From the NCBI GenBank assembly GCA_030432175.1, contig JAUIHU010000050.1:1-12552 (forward strand): 12,552 nt of DNA. Direction: 5' to 3'. How positions within the stretch are numbered: position 1 is the first letter of the stretch; each line of letters opens with the position of its first letter. The position numbers and the translations under genes were made by a program. The notes beneath the pieces were generated by a model. That model saw only the letters and a program-made list of their open reading frames with translations. It was not told the origin of the DNA and made no database searches. Shown here one piece after another: positions 6,579-12,552 of the stretch. The DNA is from Verrucomicrobiia bacterium. GTDB lineage: Bacteria; Verrucomicrobiota; Verrucomicrobiia; Limisphaerales; JAUIHU01.

Positions 6579-8423
6579 TCAGATGCGATAATCTTCAGGT
6601 CCGTCATCATGGCGTTGACCTTTGCCCGGCCAGTCGGATCCGTAGATATTGATCTTAACCGATCCTGATCCAATCATGTTGCGGGCGTGTTTCAGCGCTC
6701 GCGCAGATGGCAGCGTCGGGTTTTGAGCGTTATCCGGGAAAATGCAATCCCTGCCCAGACGCTCAATCAAACCGGATTTCTTCAGCACTCTCAGTGTCCC
6801 CATTCGGGCTTCACTGATCAGCAACCGGCAATTCCTCTCATCCAGAAACTGTTTCAGTTCCTCCAAAGCCAGCACACAAGTGGCGTCCAGATGACGGGCG
6901 TTTCGCATTTTTAAAATCAAGACCCGGATATCCGAATCGTCACAAACACGACGAATCTGATCCTGAAAGAAGTCCGCTGCGCCGAAGAAGAGCGAACCTT
7001 CCACATGCACAATGGATACTGAAGGGTCTGGACGTTTTTGACCTTCTTCCAGTTCTGTCAATTGACCAGTTGGGTCAAACTTGTATTCCACCAGCTCCGG
7101 CGCTGCCACTTGTCTCAGGAACCCAATCAATGACACGCCCACACCGACAAAAATGGCAACATTCAAAGGAAAGAACAAACTGGCTCCCAGAGTCGAATAA
7201 AATGCCCATCGGTCACCTGGAGTTGCTTTGGAAACCACTCGGATCTGGCGAGGTTGAATGAGAGAAAATCCGATCACGGCCACTAATGCAGCCAACGCTG
7301 ATTTCGGAACGTAAGCGCTCCATGGCCCCACCGTCCATATTCCGACACAAAGAATACATCCGGACATCACACTCGCCCAAGGTGATTTAGCTCCGCTCTT
7401 CCAGTTCAGGGCTGAACGTGTCAGCGATCCAGAACTGATCATTCCCGATCCCAAACCGCAAACGAGATTTGAAGCGCCGAGTCCCAGCATTTCCTGATTA
7501 GCATTTACCCGTTCCCCGGATCGAGCGGCCAGTGATTTAGCAATACTGATACTTTCTATCGCGCACAACAAAGCCAATGCAGTTGCAGCTCCAATATAAT
7601 TTCCCACATCAGCAATATCCATCCTGGGAATACTCCATTCCCAGTCAGATACTGTGACAGGTGAAAGTTTTTGAAAATCCATTCCCAACCCCTCCAGCCC
7701 AAAAGCAGCGGCTGACATTATCATCAACGTTAACGCAACATTCGGACCGGATTTGAAAAAACGCTGCAAAACAAAGAAGACCAGTAAAGTTAAACCTCCT
7801 TCAATTGCCGCATCCATTTGCGCCGCTGGCAACTCCATGACGGTCAGGGATAATGTTTGATAGAAACTGGTCCCGCGCTGTGGAAGCTGAAAACCTAGCA
7901 GGGTCGGAATCTGGTTCAAAATGATCAACGCAGCTGCTCCCAGAATGTAACCGGTAAGGACGCTCTGTGAGATGTACTGAACCAGATTGGCAATATGCAA
8001 TCGAGCGCCTAAAATCAACAATGCTCCAACCATAAGGGTCAAAGCCGGTAAAACAACCACCCGTTCCTCGGGGCTTGATGCTAAAGCAGTCAGGGCGCTT
8101 AACAGTAAAACAGCAGTAGCATTGGTCGGGCCTAATGAAAGGAAGCGTGAGCCTGAAAAAATCGGACCAAAAAACGTCGCTAGCGCGCTCGCGTAAACCC
8201 CATACCTCAATGGGATTCCAGCGATCATCGCATAGGCCATCCCTTGTGGAAAAGCCATCAAAGCTATGTTAATCGCTGCGCGAAAATCCGCCTTTGCATT
8301 CGGTAAATTGTAATCTTTCCAGCTGTCTTTCCTGAACAGTGGAGCCCAGCTCAAACCCGAATCAGCCCAATACCTGCGGATCCCTCGGATGGTTTTCTGG
8401 AAATGAGCGGTGTCTGATTTCAA
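6579..8423 (-). CDS. SulP-family anion transporter with STAS domain
   Basis: This 614-residue inner-membrane protein of the SLC26/SulP family (sulfate, bicarbonate or other anion uptake) has a cytosolic N-terminus of about 45 residues. A multi-helix transport domain follows at about 45-435, with the family hallmarks MAFPQGMAYAMIAGIP (56-71), YGVYAS (74-79), GPTNATAVLL (98-107) and SGSLTRSALN (331-340). A cytosolic STAS domain lies at about 467-582, containing LILKMRNARHLDAT (502-515). At the STAS switch position T515 follows DA, so a phosphorylatable hydroxyl residue is retained. About 30 residues rich in G, D and K extend past STAS. The start is TTG at 8423 with AGAAG about 8 nt upstream; the next methionine is 56 codons in, which would remove the start of helix 1. 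The gene stands alone, convergent with the TatD gene. The substrate cannot be read from sequence. Confidence 0.93.
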   Translation of the reverse strand: MKSDTAHFQKTIRGIRRYWADSGLSWAPLFRKDSWKDYNLPNAKADFRAAINIALMAFPQGMAYAMIAGIPLRYGVYASALATFFGPIFSGSRFLSLGPTNATAVLLLSALTALASSPEERVVVLPALTLMVGALLILGARLHIANLVQYISQSVLTGYILGAAALIILNQIPTLLGFQLPQRGTSFYQTLSLTVMELPAAQMDAAIEGGLTLLVFFVLQRFFKSGPNVALTLMIMSAAAFGLEGLGMDFQKLSPVTVSDWEWSIPRMDIADVGNYIGAATALALLCAIESISIAKSLAARSGERVNANQEMLGLGASNLVCGLGSGMISSGSLTRSALNWKSGAKSPWASVMSGCILCVGIWTVGPWSAYVPKSALAALVAVIGFSLIQPRQIRVVSKATPGDRWAFYSTLGASLFFPLNVAIFVGVGVSLIGFLRQVAAPELVEYKFDPTGQLTELEEGQKRPDPSVSIVHVEGSLFFGAADFFQDQIRRVCDDSDIRVLILKMRNARHLDATCVLALEELKQFLDERNCRLLISEARMGTLRVLKKSGLIERLGRDCIFPDNAQNPTLPSARALKHARNMIGSGSVKINIYGSDWPGKGQRHDDGPEDYRI

Positions 8424-8459
8424 GAGGTTCTTCTGGCAAATTTGATATTGGAATCACTG

Positions 8460-8478
8460 GGGCTAGCGCCCTCCGCTA
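8460..8478. repeat. Short GC-rich hairpin repeat, copy 1
   Basis: GGGCTAGCGCCCTCCGCTA. It matches copy 2 (8552-8570) at 18 of 19 positions, and similarity continues for a few bases (TATGAAAT versus TACGCAAT). The unit can fold as GGGC-TAGC-GCCC or as TAGCG-N5-CGCTA. It sits in the gap upstream of the SulP gene. It looks like a dispersed REP-like intergenic element. Confidence 0.6.
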
Positions 8479-8551
8479 TGAAATGTCGTTCAATGGACCT
8501 GGAGGTCAACCTTAATTTTGAACCTTTCCCGCAATTCCGACGTGGGAGCCA

Positions 8552-8570
8552 GGGCTAGCGCCCTTCGCTA
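8552..8570. repeat. Short GC-rich hairpin repeat, copy 2
   Basis: GGGCTAGCGCCCTTCGCTA, in the same orientation as copy 1 and starting 92 bp after it. Here TAGCG (8556-8560) and CGCTA (8566-8570) are exact inverted arms around a 5-nt loop. Between the copies lies another inverted repeat, GACCT-GG-AGGTC (8496-8507). After copy 2 there is a G5 run and a seven-T run (8600-8606) without a convincing stem. No gene was recognised between 8424 and 8717. Confidence 0.6.
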
Positions 8571-8651
8571 CGCAATTTCGCCCAGAGGGCTTGGGGGTCT
8601 TTTTTTGTTTCTGGATTGTTGATTTGTTCCGCCCTTTATCTTTCACATTTC

Positions 8652-8684
8652 AAAAAAGGCCGCTCCGTTTGAAACGAAGCGGCC
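8652..8684 (-). terminator. Intrinsic terminator of the LamG/Ig gene
   Basis: Read on the minus strand, GGCCGCT (8684-8678) pairs with AGCGGCC (8664-8658); after one mismatch the stem continues with CGTTT/AAACG. It is followed directly by six T (8657-8652). It begins 34 nt downstream of the stop codon of the large secreted protein gene. Stem, spacing and U tract are all as expected for a strong rho-independent terminator. Confidence 0.9.
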
Positions 8685-8717
8685 TGATTTTGATTTAACT
8701 ATTATCTCTGAATAAGA

Positions 8718-11700
8718 TTATTCCAGAATAACAGTGACATCATCAATCAGCCATCCGGCTTGTTCGATGTCTTGAAACTCATCGGATTGGAAGAGAACGA
8801 ACTCAATAATGATCTCTTTATCCAGAGCTTCTGCAGGCAGAGCAAATGCTCGTTCTGTCCATTGCAGGCGAGATCCGCTGCGGCGAGAAAGTTCTGCCAG
8901 CACGGTGGTTGGGGAGTTGGCATCCAGAATGTTAATGACCACATCATCGAATCCAGATTCACTGTCGCGAATTTCCTGGAATATCAATGTTGCAGTGGAC
9001 TGCCCGGTCAGGTCGATCGCAGGGGAGCGCAACCATGAACTTCCACCTGCTCCAGGGTAAGCGCCATCCAGATCAGTTCCGTAAACGTTGTCACCGCTGA
9101 ATGCGACGTCGATACCAAAAACTGGAGTTCCAAGTTCCCACAGATCCAGACCATTGTCTGTTCCCGTAGTCCAACCATCAGCCCCATTTTCGAAATCCTC
9201 GAACAGAACTGGAACTGGACCTTGGCGGACAATACGGAAGAAGGCTTGTTCCCCGGCAGGGCGAGTGAATGAGGCAGACAGTTGACCGTCACCCAGATCG
9301 GTGAATGAAGCGCCGTCGACAGGAACCCACTCTGTTGCGTCCACAGTGGGTTTCATTTCAACACTGTGTTCACGGTCAGGTTCATCACTGGAAATCGTCA
9401 GTGTGATTTCATCAAACTCACCCGCGCTAATGGCTTCAATAGTCAGATTTCCACCGCCTCCTTCGAGCCCATCGTTGTACAGCGATATCACTTCACTTTG
9501 GCTTAATGCTCGTCCCCAAACAGCCACTTCGTCCAGTTCACCAACAAACCAGTGACTGACAGCAGCACGAAGAATTCCACCAATAGAAGTGGTATTCAGA
9601 GTAAATGCTTCCGGAGTGTAACTGAAGTCAGTATCGTCCAAAACTCCATCCACATACAACTCAGCAGCGCCATTGTTATCAATCCATACAACATGTCTCC
9701 ATTGCCCATCAAAGACAGGTTGAGTGGAATGAACGTGGCTCAGGACTGCAGTACCGGAATCAGCACGCAGAAAAATGTCCAAAACATCAGATTCTCCGGT
9801 GTTGTCAGTTCCGATGTTTAATAAAGGATTTGAAGCGTCAGTTGATCCTTCTGAGAAAACTCGACGGTCAACTTGCCCGGTTCCTACAGCATTGACCCAA
9901 AAGGAGATGGTGTATGCTCCATAGGAATAGATTGGCAGCGGATCTTCCGGATTGTTTACCCGAGTCAGAATTTCAGCGTCTCCAGCTGCAACATCGGCAG
10001 TGGTTGTAAACGCCATGGCGTTTCCTACACGACCTGGAACCAGATTAGCTGCATCCATGTTGTTCAGAGTCATGTCCATTCCGCCAATAACATCCGGTGT
10101 GGTTCCATCCACAATATTGTCCAAAGGCCAGTAAGATACCAAGGCTGTAGTGATGTCATTGATCACTGTCACAGAGAGTGTTGCAGCTGTGGATGTCGCT
10201 TCTCCTGACGCATTGGTCGCGGTCAGAGCGTAACGGCCCTGATTCGGTGTCTGTACATTGTTGATTGTCAGAGTGCGATCGGTTGCTCCTTCAATCGGCT
10301 CATCGTTAAAGGTCCATTGGAAGGTTAAAGGATTAGATCCAACTGCGTTCGCAGAAAAGACTACTGTATCGCCTGAGAACGCCGATACACTGACAGGATT
10401 CTGGGTGATCGTCGGACCAGTAGGAGTGTTTTCAATGTCCAGTCCGTTTTGGAAAAGTTCCGCTACTTCATTGATTCTCAACTCACGATTCCAGACAGCA
10501 ACTTCATCAACGGTTCCACTGAACCAGTGAGAAGGATCTGCCCGGCGGATAGCTCCTACAGAGACAGTGTTGATATCCAAAGGTGTTTTTTCATAGCTGA
10601 AGTCGGTAGCGTCCAACACACCGTCAATGTACAGCTTGGCTTCCCCGTTGTTGTCAGTCCAGACAACGTGTCGCCACTGAAAATCAAATGCATCTTGTGT
10701 TGATGTCGGATGGTTTTGGGTGGTTCCGGATCCGGTACGAATGAATGTCTCAATGCCAGAATTTTCTCCGGCATTGTCGGTTCCAATATTGAATAAAGGT
10801 GTGCCATTGGAGGTGTTACTTTCTGAGAAAACACGACGATCCAGTTGCCCGATACCATTTGCCTGCACCCAGAATGAAATCGAATAAGCTTCCTTGTCAG
10901 AGACGGTTTGTCCCGCGTCACTGAAAACATACTCTTCGTCTTCCAGCAGATTGTTGAAGATCAATGCTTCTCCAACTTGTCCTGGAACCAGATTGGTCGC
11001 GTCCATGTTGACGAGGGTTAGATCATTTCCACCGATATAATCCGGAGTTGTCATGGTTCCTTCATCGACTTCGTCAAATGGCCAGTAAGAAACCAGGCCT
11101 TCAGGAAGATTAGGTTCATCAGGAACTGTCACTGTCACTGTGGCCGCAGCGCTGGTAGATGTTCCTGCTCCGTTGGTCGCTTCAACGGCATAATCACCCG
11201 AATCATCAACAGCCAAATCAACCAACTCCAAAGTCGCTGAAGTCGCGCCAGCAACCGGCTCTCCGTCTTTAGTCCATTGATAGGTAATCCCTGGAGATCC
11301 AATGGTCGCTGCAGTAAGTGTCACTCGTTCTCCAACGAAGAAATCTCCTCCAACAGGTTCCGCCTGAAAGACAGGGGCTGCCAGTGAAATGCCATCAGGC
11401 GCTGTTCCACCAAAAAGTTCAGTGACCTGTTCGGGTGTCAAAGCGGTTTTGTAAACGGCAACGTCATCAATCTCACCATTAAACCAGCAGCAAGCTCCAG
11501 CGCGCATGATCGCTCCGATGGAAGTTGTATCCAGTTCCACATCTGGCTTGGGATAATCAAAATTGGTCTCATCAGCGACTCCATCAATATAGAGCTGTGT
11601 GGAGCCATTCACATCCACCCAGACAATATGACGCCATTCGCCATCAAAGGCTTCGGTGTTGGTGGAGTAAACGTGCTGTCCTGGAGGACGAAGAAACATG

Positions 11701-12179
11701 TCGACTGCGCCATTAGCTCCGCCACTGTGAGTTCCAATGTTCAACAGCGGATTGTTGTCCAAGGATGAACCTTCTGAAAAGACGCGCCGATCATTCTGTC
11801 CGGTTCCTGTTCCCCGAACCCAGAGGCTTACGGTATATGCGTCATGCTGGAAAATAGGCAAATCTTCACCAGGATTATGAAGACGAGATAGGATCTCTTC
11901 CACACCGTCAAAGGCAAATGCGTTTCCGGATTTGCCAGCAATCACGTTGGAAGCGTCCATAAAATTCAGATTCATATCGAACCCGGAAACAACGTCAGGA
12001 GTAGTGATCCCATCGGTGTCGTCCAGCGGCCAGTGGGAAACCAATCCCAGATCAGCTGGCGTTTGCGCTTGCGCCGCTATCCCGACACAAACAAAAGCCG
12101 CAGCGCCCAAAGCAGTTCCTCGCAGGAACCGGCCGGTCTTCAAAGCGCATTCGCGGTGTTTCAGTTGATTTAATAACAT
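8718..12179 (-). CDS. Large secreted multidomain protein: three LamG and two Ig-like modules
   Basis: This 1153-residue exported protein has a signal peptide at about 1-39 (KTGRFLRG basic region, GTALGAAAFVCVGIAA core, AQA-Q cleavage). Its order is LamG-1 (46-258), Ig-1 (266-351), LamG-2 (361-580), Ig-2 (587-672), LamG-3 (680-905), a linker domain ending AFFRIVR (910-984), and a C-terminal jelly-roll domain (992-1153, FEDFENGADGW to GWLIDDVTV) of the MAM / choice-of-anchor type. LamG hallmarks recur three times: VSxWPxD, RRVFSE, LLNIGT, WRHxVW, LYxDGV and VAVW. The Ig modules keep QWT and the Y-x-x-x-A-T-N strand but lack the cysteine pair. Such proteins usually bind glycans or surfaces; no enzyme motif, PEP-CTERM or other sorting tail is visible. 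The ATG at 12179 lacks a ribosome site; a TTG at 12143 would give a more typical signal peptide beginning MKTGRFLRG. It is a single gene with its own terminator. Confidence 0.9.
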   Translation of the reverse strand: MLLNQLKHRECALKTGRFLRGTALGAAAFVCVGIAAQAQTPADLGLVSHWPLDDTDGITTPDVVSGFDMNLNFMDASNVIAGKSGNAFAFDGVEEILSRLHNPGEDLPIFQHDAYTVSLWVRGTGTGQNDRRVFSEGSSLDNNPLLNIGTHSGGANGAVDMFLRPPGQHVYSTNTEAFDGEWRHIVWVDVNGSTQLYIDGVADETNFDYPKPDVELDTTSIGAIMRAGACCWFNGEIDDVAVYKTALTPEQVTELFGGTAPDGISLAAPVFQAEPVGGDFFVGERVTLTAATIGSPGITYQWTKDGEPVAGATSATLELVDLAVDDSGDYAVEATNGAGTSTSAAATVTVTVPDEPNLPEGLVSYWPFDEVDEGTMTTPDYIGGNDLTLVNMDATNLVPGQVGEALIFNNLLEDEEYVFSDAGQTVSDKEAYSISFWVQANGIGQLDRRVFSESNTSNGTPLFNIGTDNAGENSGIETFIRTGSGTTQNHPTSTQDAFDFQWRHVVWTDNNGEAKLYIDGVLDATDFSYEKTPLDINTVSVGAIRRADPSHWFSGTVDEVAVWNRELRINEVAELFQNGLDIENTPTGPTITQNPVSVSAFSGDTVVFSANAVGSNPLTFQWTFNDEPIEGATDRTLTINNVQTPNQGRYALTATNASGEATSTAATLSVTVINDITTALVSYWPLDNIVDGTTPDVIGGMDMTLNNMDAANLVPGRVGNAMAFTTTADVAAGDAEILTRVNNPEDPLPIYSYGAYTISFWVNAVGTGQVDRRVFSEGSTDASNPLLNIGTDNTGESDVLDIFLRADSGTAVLSHVHSTQPVFDGQWRHVVWIDNNGAAELYVDGVLDDTDFSYTPEAFTLNTTSIGGILRAAVSHWFVGELDEVAVWGRALSQSEVISLYNDGLEGGGGNLTIEAISAGEFDEITLTISSDEPDREHSVEMKPTVDATEWVPVDGASFTDLGDGQLSASFTRPAGEQAFFRIVRQGPVPVLFEDFENGADGWTTGTDNGLDLWELGTPVFGIDVAFSGDNVYGTDLDGAYPGAGGSSWLRSPAIDLTGQSTATLIFQEIRDSESGFDDVVINILDANSPTTVLAELSRRSGSRLQWTERAFALPAEALDKEIIIEFVLFQSDEFQDIEQAGWLIDDVTVILE
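9465..12044 (-). repeat. LamG/Ig module array inside the secreted protein gene
   Basis: Three LamG-coding segments (about 12044-11406, 11099-10440 and 10142-9465) alternate with two Ig-coding segments (about 11384-11127 and 10421-10164). Module starts are 945 and 957 bp apart, so the unit is one LamG plus one Ig, followed by an extra LamG. The repeats are clear at the protein level but diverged at the DNA level, so this is an old duplication rather than a recent tandem amplification. Confidence 0.85.
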
Positions 12180-12395
12180 ATTATATTAACTAATTTGTAA
12201 CAATTTCTATAATAGTGGGTTACTGGAACATACAATCTGAACTTTCGGAAAAATGCAAAGGAATTCGAGTCTTTGAAACATGCTATTAGTGGATTTGATC
12301 CAGCGTTGAAAACAATTCCCAAATCTGGTGTGGTTTTAAAATCTCTAAGGATTCTACTTGTCTTGAACCCGGCCCCGCCTTCTATTTGTTGTCGC
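12180..12395. promoter_or_regulatory. Divergent intergenic region between the LamG/Ig gene and hemL
   Basis: This is 216 bp of AT-rich sequence. Facing hemL there is TTAACT (12186-12191), a 16-nt spacer and TATAAT (12208-12213), a fair sigma70 match that would leave a leader of about 175 nt. Facing the LamG/Ig gene, a minus-strand TATAAT (12185-12180) touches the annotated ATG; its -35 region is poor. No RNA motif or terminator was recognised. The promoter calls are by eye only. Confidence 0.35.
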
Positions 12396-12552
12396 ATGAG
12401 GCAACAGCAAAAATCAGAGGCATTATTTCAGGAAGCGTTGAGATGGATCCCTGGGGGGGTGAACTCACCCGTCCGCGCTTTTCGCGCTGTCGGTGGTACT
12501 CCTTTTTTCGTGGATCGAGCGTCAGGCTCCACGGTCACCGATGTGGATGGTA
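12396..12552 (+). CDS. hemL: Glutamate-1-semialdehyde 2,1-aminomutase, N-terminal fragment
   Basis: These are the first 52 codons of a gene that runs off the right edge. HemL is a PLP enzyme that converts glutamate-1-semialdehyde to 5-aminolevulinate in the C5 route to tetrapyrroles. The visible part carries the very conserved N-terminal block WIPGGVNSPVRAFRAVGG (17-34), then TPFFVDRASGS (35-45) and TDVDG (48-52), aligning with IPGGVNSPVRAF and YDVDGK of E. coli HemL. The ATG at 12396 puts this block at the usual distance from the start; an in-frame TTG at 12363 exists but would add an untypical extension. No strong Shine-Dalgarno site is visible. It is divergent from the LamG/Ig gene. Its presence implies the C5 pathway in this organism. 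Confidence 0.95.
   Translation, partial: MRQQQKSEALFQEALRWIPGGVNSPVRAFRAVGGTPFFVDRASGSTVTDVDG

Noticed and set aside
8478..8558. A 26-codon plus-strand frame from hairpin repeat 1 to repeat 2
   Set aside because: Its start and stop lie in the repeats, no Shine-Dalgarno site is present, and nothing about the short peptide suggests coding. It would be worth reconsidering only if the whole unit recurs in the genome with the frame kept.
8580..8610. Plus-strand terminator formed by a CCCA/TGGG stem and the seven-T run
   Set aside because: The stem is only four base pairs, G-rich bases separate it from the T run, and no plus-strand gene lies upstream for it to serve.
9552..9821. Several 60-110-codon plus-strand frames opposite the LamG/Ig gene
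   Set aside because: They are antisense shadows of a long, domain-rich minus-strand gene, with biased Ser/Asn/Thr/Val composition and no motifs.
12170..12397. A 75-codon minus-strand frame filling the gap before hemL
   Set aside because: It starts antisense to the hemL ATG, overlaps the LamG/Ig start, has no ribosome site, and its F/N/K/Y-rich composition fits AT-rich non-coding DNA.

Overview
The window looks like bacterial chromosome of moderate G+C, most likely from the Verrucomicrobiota or a related PVC-group lineage. This placement is an inference. It rests on a giant secreted LamG/cysteine-less-Ig protein of the kind common in that phylum, on the combination of hprK with a DUF721/DciA gene, and on Shine-Dalgarno sites that are often weak or absent. 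No rRNA, tRNA, insertion sequence, integrase or CRISPR array was seen. The gene content is mostly ordinary housekeeping.

Layout, left to right. (1) Bases 1-190, minus: the 5' end of a secreted protein, with a hairpin touching its start codon. (2) 344-3678, minus: a tight three-gene operon encoding, in transcription order, a C39-like cysteine peptidase, an RLAN-type RimK-like ATP-grasp ligase and a GCS2-family carboxylate-amine ligase. (3) 3762-5164, plus: hprK followed closely by a DUF721/DciA-family gene. (4) 5259-6528, plus: crcB/fluC fluoride channel and a TatD-family metal-dependent hydrolase. (5) 6579-8423, minus: a SulP anion transporter with a STAS domain, convergent with the TatD gene. 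(6) 8424-8717: an intergenic stretch with two copies of a short GC-rich hairpin repeat and a strong terminator. (7) 8718-12179, minus: an 1153-residue exported protein with three LamG modules alternating with two Ig-like modules. (8) 12396 to the end, plus: the start of hemL.

How the genes work together: the 344-3678 operon is the most interesting unit. It combines two different ATP-dependent amide-bond-forming enzymes with a papain-like peptidase, with a 12-nt gap and a TGATG stop/start overlap. This implies a joint pathway that makes or edits a peptide or a peptide tag. Such RLAN/GCS2/peptidase neighbourhoods have been predicted by comparative genomics to be peptide-synthesis or peptide-modification systems, but as far as I know their product is not established. 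HprK is also notable because the histidine normally needed for catalysis is a methionine here. The remaining genes appear to be independent transcription units for fluoride export, nucleic-acid or metal-dependent hydrolysis, anion uptake and tetrapyrrole synthesis.
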